A program made the translations under genes and the position numbers. Below are positions 26,520-35,178 of a DNA stretch of 55,595 nucleotides, piece by piece. Where the stretch lies: the NCBI GenBank assembly GCA_003612285.1, contig RAYE01000039.1:1-55595 (forward strand). The letters run 5' to 3'. The DNA comes from a bacterium D16-51. GTDB taxonomy: Bacteria; Bacillota; Clostridia; Lachnospirales; Lachnospiraceae. Below the pieces are notes generated by a model that worked only from the letters and a program-made list of their open reading frames with translations, was not told the DNA's origin and did not search any database. The stretch's first letter is position 1. The number at the start of each line of letters is the position of its first letter.

Positions 26520-27182
26520 ATGTGTTCAAATGAAAATGAAAAAATGATAATAAAAATGCTAAAATATAAAAAACGCTTTATGGTTTTGCTGTTATTATGC
26601 ATTATAATTATCTTGTTTAAGGTTTTTCTGAACCATGATTCCTTCTCAGACAGGGCAAAAGATACTGCTAAGAATCTGCTTGAGGGGGAAGAGGGGAAGG
26701 TAACGACAATCAGCAAAGCGTCACTGGATAAGGTCTTTGAAATCAGCGAACTGGCAACGGCAGATTATATTTATAATGCGGTTGCAAAATCGTATGAAGA
26801 GGACGGGCAAACGGTAAAGTACTATGTTGCGTATGAAGGTACAGTGAAAGCAGGGATTGATTTTAGCAAGCTGTTGGTGGATATTAATGAAAAAAGGAAA
26901 GTAATAAAAATTACAATTCCTGATATTGAGTTCCAGGAAAAGACAGTTGACCCAGGTACGCTGAAATATATTTTTAAGGATGAAAAATACGAAACGGAGA
27001 ATGTACACCAGGAAGCTTTTGAATTATGTGAAAGAGATTTGGAGCGGCGGACTGCCAATGAGGAAAATCTTCTGGAATTGGCAGAAAAGAATGCTGCCGC
27101 CATAGTTAAAGCTTTGGTGCTGCCCTGGGTGCAGCAGATAGACAGTGGTTATCAGGTCATTGTCTCTTCGGATTTAAAATAG
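26520..27182 (+). CDS. DUF4230 membrane-anchored protein
   Basis: The ATG at 26520 follows TGAGGGGCAGC; the upstream TTG at 26508 overlaps that site. The 220-residue product has a signal-anchor (FMVLLLLCIIIILFKVFL) and a DUF4230 domain (VFEISELATADYIYNAVAK, VAYEGTVKAGIDFSKL, ITIPDIEF). DUF4230 proteins have no established function. It sits between two chemoreceptor genes, and a second DUF4230 protein follows the second receptor. Confidence 0.85.
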   Translation: MCSNENEKMIIKMLKYKKRFMVLLLLCIIIILFKVFLNHDSFSDRAKDTAKNLLEGEEGKVTTISKASLDKVFEISELATADYIYNAVAKSYEEDGQTVKYYVAYEGTVKAGIDFSKLLVDINEKRKVIKITIPDIEFQEKTVDPGTLKYIFKDEKYETENVHQEAFELCERDLERRTANEENLLELAEKNAAAIVKALVLPWVQQIDSGYQVIVSSDLK

Positions 27183-27268
27183 GAGTTACTATATCGTGGC
27201 TGATAATATCATAAATTACTGGAACAAAGAAAAGGGGGATAAGGTACGTGGGAAAGGATGGGACACAG

Positions 27269-29338
27269 ATGAAAAGGACAAGTATTTTCAAACAGCTGCT
27301 TTTGCCGATGATAGCGATTGTATGTACATTAGCATTGTGTTTGACTGGGATTGTGGTATCTATTTTTGTAGAATCCTATGAAAATGAGATATATGGCAGA
27401 AGCCAGGATAAGTCGCAGCTTATATCTGGTGAAATTGCTACATTTTTAGATGGGGCATATGGGATTACAGAAGAATTATCTGTGAACCCGAGTATTTTAA
27501 CGATGGATACCAATGTCCAGACGCCGATCCTGGAAGACTGTGTGGAGCGCAATCCTTATTTAGAATTACTTTATATTCAGGGAAAAGATGGCATGCAGAC
27601 GGGGCGTTCTTCTGGTGAACTTGCAGACCGTTCCACAAGATGGTGGTTTGTGCAGGCAATGGAAGAGCAGAAAGCATTTATTTCAAAGTCCTATTATTCT
27701 GTAAATACCGGGATGCCTTGTGCTTCCATATTTTTTCCTATGTACCAGGAGGAGGCTTTGGCTGGGATTTTTGCAGTTGATTTGAAACTGGATTATCTGC
27801 AAAGTTTGATAGAAGAATTTTCAGATGTAGAAAATGGAGAATATTCTTTTGTCATTGATGGGGAAGGAGTAGTGGTTGCCCATCCAGATAGTACACAGAT
27901 TGAGGAATTGTATAATTACAAGCAAATGACAAAAACTGTGTCAAGTAAGGATGATGCAGGACAGCCGCTTGTAGACGCAGATGGAAATATTAAGACGGAA
28001 GAACAAAAAATAACGCTTTCTAAAGATTACCAGAAAATAATTTCGGATGTCATGGCGGGAAATACCAAAACCTGTAAGATTAAAAATGAGGGAGAATCTT
28101 ATATTGCAAGCTATGCATCAATCCCTTTAAAAGGCGATTCGGATTCGTGGTCGGTGATTACGCTCCACAGGGAAAAGGCTGCTATGGCGCCGATGTACAG
28201 GATGATTGCAGTGGCAGCAGTGGTGGCTTCCGTTATTATAGTATTAGCGATTTTGGTCGTTGCACTGCTGGCCCGCAGGCTGACACATCCGGTTGTAGCT
28301 ATTACCGAATTAATTGGCAATGCTTCGGACGGGGATTTTACAAGGCAGGCGGATGAGGGCAGTAAAAATGAGATAGGCATCCTGGCAAAGAGTTTTAATA
28401 AGATGACCAGGAAAATATCTGCAATTCTGACAAAAAACGCAGTGATTACTACAGAGGTAGTGGAGAGTTCTGATAACTTAAAGCAAATAGAGAACGATAC
28501 GAAGGCAGCGAACCAGGCAGTACAGGAAATACTGGATGGTTCAGAAGCGCAGTCTGCAGATGTGGAGCTGGTTGTCATGCAGGAGGAAGCGCTGGGGGAT
28601 AAATTCGGGCAATTACAGGAAAAAAACGGGCATCTTTTGCTGGATGCGCAGAATACGATTACTTCTGGTGAAAATGGAATGCAGAGCGTAACAGAATTGG
28701 AAAGGCAGAATGAGATAGCCTTAAAAGGAATGTCAGATGCCTATACAAAAATTATGGCATTAGAGGAGCAGTCTCATAAGATTTCAGGGATTTTAAGTAC
28801 AATTAATGAGATTTCTTCCCAGACAGAACTGCTTGCCTTGAATGCGTCTGTCGAGGCGGCGCGTGCAGGGGAACATGGAAGGGGCTTTTCTGTGGTCGCA
28901 GAATCCATTGGCAAGCTTGCATCGGATTCATCGGCGGCAACTTCCGATATTGAGAAAATTATTGCAGAATTGTGCAAAGATATTTCTGATACGGTGGATA
29001 ACATAGAAGCTATCCGGTCTGGCGCGGATGAGCAGACACAGGCGGTCCGCAGGGTACAGGAGACTTTTACTGATTTCCGTATGCTGGCAGAAAAGACAAG
29101 GGAGTCTGTCAGGAGCATGGAAGGGCTGATTGAGGAAATGCATGAATGCGACCAATCTGTGGTAAGCGCAGTGAAAAGAATACAGGATATTTCAGCAAAT
29201 ACAGCTGGGCTGACGGAAAAGGCCGCCAATTCTTTGGAAGAGCAATTAAAGGGAATCAGGAAAGTGGCAAAATGTATTGACAATTTGTCGGCTGCTTCGG
29301 AGGAGATGAAACAGGAGATGACGAGGTTTAGGCCTTGA
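27269..29338 (+). CDS. methyl-accepting chemotaxis protein with a double Cache domain
   Basis: I favour the ATG at 27269 (MKRTSIFKQLL), which puts the membrane helix near the N-terminus as usual; GTG 27248 is in frame. The roughly 689-residue receptor has a large dCache_1-type sensor at about 35-290 (RWWFVQAMEEQKAFISKSYY, GIFAVDLKLDYL, EYSFVIDGEGVVVAHPD), which in this family typically binds amino acids or related metabolites. A second helix and HAMP domain follow. The signalling tip reads SQTELLALNASVEAARAGEH. It is the third gene of the receptor/DUF4230 cluster. Confidence 0.93.
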   Translation: MKRTSIFKQLLLPMIAIVCTLALCLTGIVVSIFVESYENEIYGRSQDKSQLISGEIATFLDGAYGITEELSVNPSILTMDTNVQTPILEDCVERNPYLELLYIQGKDGMQTGRSSGELADRSTRWWFVQAMEEQKAFISKSYYSVNTGMPCASIFFPMYQEEALAGIFAVDLKLDYLQSLIEEFSDVENGEYSFVIDGEGVVVAHPDSTQIEELYNYKQMTKTVSSKDDAGQPLVDADGNIKTEEQKITLSKDYQKIISDVMAGNTKTCKIKNEGESYIASYASIPLKGDSDSWSVITLHREKAAMAPMYRMIAVAAVVASVIIVLAILVVALLARRLTHPVVAITELIGNASDGDFTRQADEGSKNEIGILAKSFNKMTRKISAILTKNAVITTEVVESSDNLKQIENDTKAANQAVQEILDGSEAQSADVELVVMQEEALGDKFGQLQEKNGHLLLDAQNTITSGENGMQSVTELERQNEIALKGMSDAYTKIMALEEQSHKISGILSTINEISSQTELLALNASVEAARAGEHGRGFSVVAESIGKLASDSSAATSDIEKIIAELCKDISDTVDNIEAIRSGADEQTQAVRRVQETFTDFRMLAEKTRESVRSMEGLIEEMHECDQSVVSAVKRIQDISANTAGLTEKAANSLEEQLKGIRKVAKCIDNLSAASEEMKQEMTRFRP

Positions 29339-29399
29339 CCTGCGTATGGGAGGATATATTTATAAAGGGCTGGAGTTGATATTAGAGGAAAGGGCACTA

Positions 29400-30068
29400 A
29401 TGAAGAAAAAAATACTTTTATTTGCTATAATTTGTATATTTTCCGTAATTGGATGTGCATGTTCAGGCAAAAATGGAGGCCATGCATCTGTTTCTAAAGA
29501 AAAGGGGGCAAAAGCCAGCGCATCATCCGAAACAGGCCAGGCACAAGCACCGGACATATCACAAATCAGGTCTATTTGTGAGCTTGCAACACTTGAGTGT
29601 TATTATCACAACGTAGCCATTTCTACAAAGGAAAAGGGTTCAGGGCTTCCGCATATCTGGGAAAAAGAACGCGAATTTTGGATTGAATACAGCGGCGTTG
29701 CAAAGCTTGGGATAAATATTTCTAAAGTAAGCATGAAAATAGACGGCAGCCTGATTACTGTCACAGTTCCCAAAGCGGAACTTTTAGGGCTGTCAGATTA
29801 TTCCTTTTCAAAGGATAGTTATATTTCAGAGGATGATGGAATAAATAAGAATCCAATTACGCCGGAAAACCAGACTGGGGCAGTAAAAGCTGCCCAGGAG
29901 GACATTAAAAAGAAGTTTGCAAAAGATGATGCAATGCTGATCCGTGCACAGGACAGAGCCAAAAACCTTATAGAAAATTATATCAACCAGTTAGGGCAAA
30001 TATCAGAGACAGATTATCAAATAAAGTGGGTTTATGAAGATAATCTTCCGGAAAATAAAGGGAAATAA
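29400..30068 (+). CDS. DUF4230 lipoprotein
   Basis: The ATG at 29400 follows AGAGGAAAGG. The product has a lipoprotein signal (KKKILLFAIICIFSVIGC, lipid Cys at about 20), a Ser/Ala-rich linker and a DUF4230 domain that parallels the one at 26520-27182 (IRSICELATLECYYHNVA, WIEYSGVAKLGINISKV, ITVTVPKAEL). It is probably tethered to the outer face of the membrane. It is the last gene of the cluster. Whether it works with the receptors is inferred only from context. Confidence 0.85.
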   Translation: MKKKILLFAIICIFSVIGCACSGKNGGHASVSKEKGAKASASSETGQAQAPDISQIRSICELATLECYYHNVAISTKEKGSGLPHIWEKEREFWIEYSGVAKLGINISKVSMKIDGSLITVTVPKAELLGLSDYSFSKDSYISEDDGINKNPITPENQTGAVKAAQEDIKKKFAKDDAMLIRAQDRAKNLIENYINQLGQISETDYQIKWVYEDNLPENKGK

Positions 30069-30071
30069 TGG

Positions 30072-30100
30072 TTGTTTTTGGAACCTTAACTGGATATAAT
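30072..30100 (+). promoter_or_regulatory. promoter before the C_GCAxxG_C_C gene
   Basis: TTGTTT, 17 bases, TATAAT, about 100 bases before the ATG. Confidence 0.65.
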
Positions 30101-30199
30101 ATAAAATAGATGTTGTAAGGACGATGGTTCTTTTTCAGGAACCGGTCTTGGAAAGTTCCTTAGGAATAACATTCAGGATAAATTCAGGAGGGAAGAGAG

Positions 30200-30598
30200 A
30201 TGGACAGAGCAGAAAAAGCATTGGAATTGCGCCGGAAGGGGTATAATTGCGCTCAGTCAGTGGTCTGCGCGTTTTCTGATGATGTGGATGTTGATGAAGA
30301 AGTTCTTTTTAAGATTGCAGAAGGCTTTGGCACCGGAATGGGCGGGATGCAGCAAGCCTGCGGCGCTATTGTAGGGGCGGTAATGCTGAATGGGCTTTTA
30401 AACAGTTCCGGGGAGGCAAACACAGGCTCCCTGGCTAAGACGCTGGGAGTGTCACGCCAGCTTACACAGGCATTTCATGAAAGAAATGGCTCAACGGTCT
30501 GCAAAGAACTGAAAGGAACGGAAACGGGCAGGGTGCTGTGCTCTTGCAATGACTGCATTGCGGAAGCAACAAAATTGGTGGAAGAAATGGTGCTTTAA
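30200..30598 (+). CDS. C_GCAxxG_C_C family protein
   Basis: The 132-residue protein carries the family's cysteine pattern in order: YNCAQSVVCAF, GMGGMQQACGAIVGAV, VCKELKG and VLCSCNDCI. Such proteins are thought to bind a metal or take part in redox chemistry; no function is proven. A GGAGGGAAGAG ribosome site precedes the ATG. The same domain is fused to a c-di-GMP protein in the skin element at 16991-18739, which gives a stand-alone and a fused version in one window. Confidence 0.9.
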   Translation: MDRAEKALELRRKGYNCAQSVVCAFSDDVDVDEEVLFKIAEGFGTGMGGMQQACGAIVGAVMLNGLLNSSGEANTGSLAKTLGVSRQLTQAFHERNGSTVCKELKGTETGRVLCSCNDCIAEATKLVEEMVL

Positions 30599-30625
30599 GC
30601 TTTATCGGGGATTTAGCAGGCATAC

Positions 30626-30654
30626 TTGTATGGGGACTGGAAATATGGTATGAT
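30626..30654 (+). promoter_or_regulatory. promoter of the YhaM-like gene
   Basis: TTGTAT, 17 bases, TATGAT. It argues against the in-frame ATG at 30657, which would be at the transcription start, and supports the start at 30726. Confidence 0.6.
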
Positions 30655-30725
30655 GCATGAAGAAAATTGACGTGGGGCGGTTCATTAGAGAAGGGAGAGC
30701 CGGTTGGGCGGCTTGTGGCGGAATT

Positions 30726-31685
30726 ATGACATATATTGAAGAATATAAAGAGGGAAATAAATTTTTTGGAATTTATCTGTGTAAATCCAAGCAGATTTTA
30801 AAGACAAAAGCAGGAAAGACTTATTATTCCCTGCTTTTGCAGGATAAAACAGGCATTATTGATGCTAAAGTATGGGAGCTGAATAACGGGATTGATGATT
30901 TTGATTCCATGGATTTCATTATGACGGATGGCATGGTGACTTCTTTCCAGGGAAGCCGCCAAGTGAACGTTAACCGTATCCGTAAGGCGCAGGAAGGGGA
31001 ATATGACCCGGCAGAATATATTCCGGCTTCTAAGTATAACCGTGAGGAAATGTACCAGGAATTAAAAAAAGTTGTAATGACGATTACAGAGCCTCATTTA
31101 AGAAAACTGGCGGAAAAATATTTTGTAGAAGATGCAGGTTTTATTGCAGAATTTAAACAGCATTCTGCAGCAAAGTCTGTCCACCATGCTTTTGTTGGCG
31201 GTCTTTTGCAGCATACGCTTGCAGTTGCGAAAATATGCAGTTTTGTGGCGGCATGTTATCCTGTCATTGACAGGGACTTGCTGATTACGGCAGCTTTGTT
31301 CCATGATATAGGAAAAGTATGGGAGATTTCTGAATTTCCTTCAAATGAGTATACAGATGAGGGACAGCTTCTGGGGCATATTTTCCTGGGAGCGGAGTTG
31401 GTTGGAAAGGAAGCGGCATTGATTCCGGGATTCCCAAAGACATTGGCGGCGGAACTGCAGCATTGTATTTTGGCGCATCATGGGGAACTTGAGTATGGTT
31501 CGCCGAAAAAACCGGCGATGGCAGAGGCGCTTGCGCTTGCATTTGCTGATAATATGGATGCTAAGCTGGAGATGATTACCGAAGTTTATGATAAGGCAGA
31601 GCCTACTATGGAATGGCTTGGGTTTAACCGCTATGTGGATTCTAATGTGCGTCAGAGTTCTGGCTACATACAAAAAAGGAAATAA
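30726..31685 (+). CDS. YhaM-like 3'-5' exoribonuclease
   Basis: From MTYIEEYKEGN the 319-residue protein has an N-terminal OB-fold (about 10-95, GIYLCKSKQI, TYYSLLLQDKTGIIDAKVW) and an HD domain (about 145-300, HHAFVGGLLQHTLAVAKI, ALFHDIGKVWE, CILAHHGE). This is the layout of YhaM, a manganese- or cobalt-dependent exonuclease that degrades short RNAs and DNA from the 3' end in Firmicutes. The typical family N-terminus begins just this way, which supports the chosen start; an in-frame ATG at 30657 has no ribosome site. Confidence 0.9.
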   Translation: MTYIEEYKEGNKFFGIYLCKSKQILKTKAGKTYYSLLLQDKTGIIDAKVWELNNGIDDFDSMDFIMTDGMVTSFQGSRQVNVNRIRKAQEGEYDPAEYIPASKYNREEMYQELKKVVMTITEPHLRKLAEKYFVEDAGFIAEFKQHSAAKSVHHAFVGGLLQHTLAVAKICSFVAACYPVIDRDLLITAALFHDIGKVWEISEFPSNEYTDEGQLLGHIFLGAELVGKEAALIPGFPKTLAAELQHCILAHHGELEYGSPKKPAMAEALALAFADNMDAKLEMITEVYDKAEPTMEWLGFNRYVDSNVRQSSGYIQKRK

Positions 31686-31806
31686 GGAGAGCCTATACGC
31701 TGATTTTAGAAAGGGGGGATGTGATGGAGCATTCTCCCTTTTTGCTGTTGCAATGAGGAAGCCAGAATATTAATTGGTTTGTGGGTAATGTAGTATGGAG
31801 GGAGTT

Positions 31807-33567
31807 ATGGCAGAGAAAAAGAAAAAACAGTATATTTCGGACCAAACGGCCTGTAAAAAAAATGATATGGTTACTCTTGAGATTACTGATATGGGGACAG
31901 AAGGGGAAGGGATTGGAAAATGGAACGGATATACTCTGTTTGTGAAAGATGCTTTAATAGGGGATGTGGTGTGTGCTTGTATTATGAAGACAAAGAAAAG
32001 ATATGGTTATGCCCGTTTGGTTGAGGTTATTACGCCTTCCCCATACCGTGTTGAGCCTCTTTGTGCTGTAGCGCGCCAGTGCGGCGGCTGTCAGCTGCAG
32101 CATTGCAGTTATGAAAAACAGCTTGAATGGAAAGAAGAGAAAGTGAAAAATTGCCTGCTCCGGATTGGTGGGTTTGGTGTGCAGGAAACAGATTTGCTGG
32201 AGCCGGTTTTATACATGGAAGAACCGTATTATTACAGGAATAAGGCGCAGTTTCCAGTTGGTCTGAATAAGGAAGGGGAATTGACAGCCGGATTTTATGC
32301 GGGCAGGTCTCATAATATCATTGGAAATACAAATTGTCTTATCCAGCATCCATGCAATTATGCAATTGTCGAGACTGTTTTGGCTTTTATGAGGGAATAC
32401 GGGATTTCTCCGTATAATGAAAAGGAACATTCGGGGCTTGTGCGCCATATTTTAACACGGGTTGGGGTAAATACAGGCGAAGTAATGGTATGTCTTGTAA
32501 TTAATGGGGAGGGGCTGCCTGAAAGCAGGGAGTTTGTAAAAAGAATGCTTGCCTGCCCCCTGTATGGGCTGAAGAAGGGGCAGACGCTTACAATGAAGAG
32601 TATCTGCCTGAATATTAACCAAGAGAAAACTAATGTGATTTTGGGCGAGAAGGTAAAAGTCCTTTCAGGGCAAAGCTATATTGAAGATACTATAGGTGGA
32701 ATCCTCTATCGGATTTCCCCGCTGTCTTTTTATCAGGTGAATCCTGTGCAGACAAAAAAGCTGTATGATACAGCTTTGGAATATGCTGATTTGAAAGGGG
32801 ATGAAACTGTCTGGGATTTGTATTGCGGAATTGGGACAATTTCCCTTTTCCTGGCGCAAAAAGCAAAAAAGGTCTGTGGTGTGGAGATTGTGCCGCAGGC
32901 GGTCGAGGACGCAAGGCAAAATGCAAAAATAAATAAAATGGAGAATGTAGAGTTTTTTACAGGAGCGGCAGAAGAGGTAATCCCAATATTGTATGAAAAA
33001 AGCGGGGGCAGCCTGCGGGCTGATTTGGTGGTTCTGGATCCTCCAAGGAAGGGCTGTGATGAAAGGCTTTTGCAGACTGTTGTACTGATGGAGCCGGAAA
33101 AGATTGTGTATATAAGCTGTGACCCGGCAACATTGGCAAGGGATTTGCGATATTTGTGTGACAGGGGGTATGAGCTGAGGCGGGGGAGGCCTTGTGATAT
33201 GTTTTGCCAGGGGCGGCATGTGGAGACGGTAGTAATGCTTTCCCACAAAAAACCCGACAGCGTAATCAACGTAAAAGTCGAGTTTGGCGAGGGTGAGGGT
33301 AAAGTGCCGCTTGATAACATTGCCAAAAGAGCCGAAGCGTACAAGCCGAAAGAGCGAGTTACATACAAGATGATTAAGGAGTACATAGAAGTGAAGTATG
33401 GCTTCAAAGTACATACCGCATATATCGCAGAGGTAAAAAGGGAGTTAGGATTGCCGATGTATGATGCTCCTAATGCGGTAGAGGAATTGAAACAGCCGAG
33501 GAAACATCCGACGGCGGAGAAAGCGGAAGCGATAAAGGATGCTTTAAAGCATTTTGAGGTTATTTAA
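31807..33567 (+). CDS. rlmD: RlmD 23S rRNA uridine methyltransferase with mobile-element C-terminal tail
   Basis: The first 480 residues or so are a complete RlmD/RumA-type enzyme that methylates C5 of a 23S rRNA uridine. It has a TRAM domain, the iron-sulphur cysteines in CAVARQCGGCQLQHC, the SAM site WDLYCGIGTISLF, LDPPRKGC and the catalytic YISCDPATLARD. It should end soon after GRHVETVVMLS. Instead the frame runs on for about 100 residues (VKVEFGEGEGKVPLD to ALKHFEVI) of different composition. These come from the conjugative element inserted here and include a helical region resembling a small DNA-binding domain. The start ATG 31807 follows GGAGGGAGTT. Confidence 0.92.
   Translation: MAEKKKKQYISDQTACKKNDMVTLEITDMGTEGEGIGKWNGYTLFVKDALIGDVVCACIMKTKKRYGYARLVEVITPSPYRVEPLCAVARQCGGCQLQHCSYEKQLEWKEEKVKNCLLRIGGFGVQETDLLEPVLYMEEPYYYRNKAQFPVGLNKEGELTAGFYAGRSHNIIGNTNCLIQHPCNYAIVETVLAFMREYGISPYNEKEHSGLVRHILTRVGVNTGEVMVCLVINGEGLPESREFVKRMLACPLYGLKKGQTLTMKSICLNINQEKTNVILGEKVKVLSGQSYIEDTIGGILYRISPLSFYQVNPVQTKKLYDTALEYADLKGDETVWDLYCGIGTISLFLAQKAKKVCGVEIVPQAVEDARQNAKINKMENVEFFTGAAEEVIPILYEKSGGSLRADLVVLDPPRKGCDERLLQTVVLMEPEKIVYISCDPATLARDLRYLCDRGYELRRGRPCDMFCQGRHVETVVMLSHKKPDSVINVKVEFGEGEGKVPLDNIAKRAEAYKPKERVTYKMIKEYIEVKYGFKVHTAYIAEVKRELGLPMYDAPNAVEELKQPRKHPTAEKAEAIKDALKHFEVI
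33215..33270. other. probable left attachment site of the conjugative element
   Basis: Within the conserved rlmD 3' end (GRHVETV codons) the sequence changes from host-like to element-like DNA around the codons for SHKKPDS. The exact crossover is not visible because the right end lies outside the window. Insertions of Firmicutes conjugative elements at this end of rumA/rlmD are known. Expect a second copy of part of this block at the right end. Confidence 0.6.
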
Positions 33568-33574
33568 AAACCGT

Positions 33575-33612
33575 GAGCGTATCATTAGAAATATTGGTAC
33601 GCTTATTTTTTT
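33575..33612 (+). terminator. terminator after the rlmD fusion
   Basis: AGCGTA..TACGCT, with further pairing through ATCA/TGGT, followed by a 7-T run. Confidence 0.8.
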
Positions 33613-33627
33613 CGCTCATTTGCATTT

Positions 33628-33656
33628 TTGAATATATTGGTATCTGTCTATATAAT
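33628..33656 (+). promoter_or_regulatory. first promoter of the element
   Basis: TTGAAT, 17 bases, TATAAT, 26 bases before the ATG at 33682. It rules out the TTG at 33628 as a start codon. Confidence 0.8.
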
Positions 33657-33681
33657 AAAAGCAAAAAGGATGGTGACATTT

Positions 33682-33879
33682 ATGAGAGAAAAGAAAAATC
33701 ACTTGTATGTTGATAGTGGGGAACGGAGCATTTTATTACATAGCCTTGTGGAACTGAAAAATCAGCTCATACAGCAGGGCAGATATACAGACTGCGTTGA
33801 CGAACTTATTTTTAAGGTTATCCATGCACCTATAAAAAAATTAAGAGTAGAACTGGCAGGGGGAAGTGATGTGCGATAA
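33682..33879 (+). CDS. small conserved element protein
   Basis: The ATG at 33682 follows GGATGGTGACATTT. The 65-residue product (REKKNHLYVDSGERSILLHS, VELKNQLIQQGRYTDCVDEL) is mostly helical and resembles small proteins common at this place in gut Clostridia conjugative elements. Its end overlaps the next gene by 11 bases. The function is unknown. Confidence 0.75.
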   Translation: MREKKNHLYVDSGERSILLHSLVELKNQLIQQGRYTDCVDELIFKVIHAPIKKLRVELAGGSDVR

Positions 33880-34204
33880 GGAATTTAAAGAGCTGGTGAA
33901 GATAGCAGTAGAGAAATTAAAAGACGAATCCGTATTAAAACTGTTACAGGCTGATGCCAGTTATCAAAAAGATAGTAAGGATGAGGGATATGCGGAGGAT
34001 GCCTTTAACCAGCTTGATTTGACGGAGGAGCAGAGGGAAGTTTGCCAACGTCTTATAGATTGCAGGGAAAAGCAGGATTTTGAATACGGCACTCATGCCT
34101 ATATTGCAGGACTGATGGATGCGTTTCATATTATGGCAGTATTGTTCCCAGAAAAATGGGATACAGAGAGAATAAGAGAAGCCATATCATGTAAGAGCAG
34201 ATAA
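33869..34204 (+). CDS. DUF6809-like element protein
   Basis: The 111-residue acidic helical protein starts at the ATG 33869, after AGGGGGAAGTG. The block EYGTHAYIAGLMDAFHIMAVLF matches the DUF6809-type small proteins of conjugative elements as I recall them. It overlaps the gene before it, so translation is probably coupled. The function is unknown. Confidence 0.75.
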   Translation: MCDKEFKELVKIAVEKLKDESVLKLLQADASYQKDSKDEGYAEDAFNQLDLTEEQREVCQRLIDCREKQDFEYGTHAYIAGLMDAFHIMAVLFPEKWDTERIREAISCKSR

Positions 34205-34237
34205 GGCAGAGAATAAAACAGAATAGATTTTTACATA

Positions 34238-34280
34238 GCCGATTGGTGTAGTTTTACGAAACAGCCAGTCGGCTTTTTTT
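34238..34280 (+). terminator. terminator, copy 1 of the TTACATAGCCGA hairpin
   Basis: GCCGATTGG pairs imperfectly with CCAGTCGGC and is followed by a run of 7-8 T. TTACATAGCCGA in the 5' flank, TTTACGAAA in the loop and TCGGCT in the 3' arm recur at 55455-55498. Confidence 0.85.
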
Positions 34281-34300
34281 ATTGCCATGAATCCTTTACA

Positions 34301-34323
34301 TAGCCACCTTGACAAAGTGGCTA
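34301..34323 (+). promoter_or_regulatory. small hairpin before parA
   Basis: TAGCCAC-CTTGACAAA-GTGGCTA lies just upstream of the parA ribosome site. It could be a partition-protein operator or an RNA leader; no proof. Confidence 0.45.
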
Positions 34324-34350
34324 AATCTATGCGAAAGGAGGACGCACCCT

Positions 34351-35178
34351 ATGTCAAATTGCAAAGTAATCGCTTTAACCAACCAGAAAGGCGGCGTTGG
34401 AAAGACCACCACGGCGGTCAATCTGGGCGTGGCTCTGGCACAGCAGGGCAAAAAAGTCCTGCTCATTGATGCCGACGCACAGGCTAATCTAACCATGTCG
34501 CTCGGTTACAGCCGACCCGACGACTTGCCCGACACGCTCTCCACTATCATGCAGGACATCATTGACGATAAATCCGTCGATGTTTTTAAAAGCATCTTGC
34601 ACCATGACGAGGGCGTTGACCTGCTCCCGTCCAACATTGAACTGTCTGGGCTGGAAGTAAGGCTGATTAACGCCATAAGCCGTGAAAGCGTACTGAAAAC
34701 CTGCATCAACGAGGTAAAAAAGAATTATGATACTGTCCTCATTGATTGTATGCCGAGCTTGGGTATGCTGACCATCAATGCGCTTGCGGCTGCTGACAGC
34801 GTGGTTATCCCGACACAGCCCCATTATCTTTCAGCCAAAGGCTTAGAGCTTTTGCTTCGCTCCGTGTCTAAGGTCAAACGGCAAATCAACCCACACCTGC
34901 GGATTGACGGCATCCTTATGACGATGGTAATGCCACGCACGAACATCTCTAAGGAAATCACGGCGACGGTTAAAAGTGCCTACGGGCAGAGAATCAAGGT
35001 ATTTGACACACAGATACCCCACTCCATCCGTGCCGTGGAAGCCACCGCAGAGGGCAGGAGCATTTTTGCCTATGACAAAGGCGGCAAGGTAGCCGCCGCT
35101 TACGAGCAGTTCGGAAAGGAGGTGGCGGAGCTTGGCGAGAAACAGAGAAAGCAAAATCGAGCTGACCGCATACGATGA
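34351..35178 (+). CDS. parA: ParA-type partition ATPase
   Basis: The 275-residue Soj/ParA ATPase has the deviant Walker A NQKGGVGKTTTAVNLG and the later LIDCMPSLGMLTINALAAAD. The ATG at 34351 follows AAAGGAGG. With ParB it segregates or maintains the excised element and is typical of this element class. Its 3' end overlaps parB by 47 bases. It marks the start of the GC-rich stretch. Confidence 0.95.
   Translation: MSNCKVIALTNQKGGVGKTTTAVNLGVALAQQGKKVLLIDADAQANLTMSLGYSRPDDLPDTLSTIMQDIIDDKSVDVFKSILHHDEGVDLLPSNIELSGLEVRLINAISRESVLKTCINEVKKNYDTVLIDCMPSLGMLTINALAAADSVVIPTQPHYLSAKGLELLLRSVSKVKRQINPHLRIDGILMTMVMPRTNISKEITATVKSAYGQRIKVFDTQIPHSIRAVEATAEGRSIFAYDKGGKVAAAYEQFGKEVAELGEKQRKQNRADRIR

Noticed and set aside
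27196-27381. 61-residue ORF before the second chemoreceptor
   Set aside because: It overlaps the receptor start in another frame and ends without any domain; the receptor frame is clearly the real one.
32665-33414. Long minus-strand ORFs (up to 249 residues) opposite rlmD
   Set aside because: They are antisense to conserved RlmD motifs and carry no coherent protein signal.
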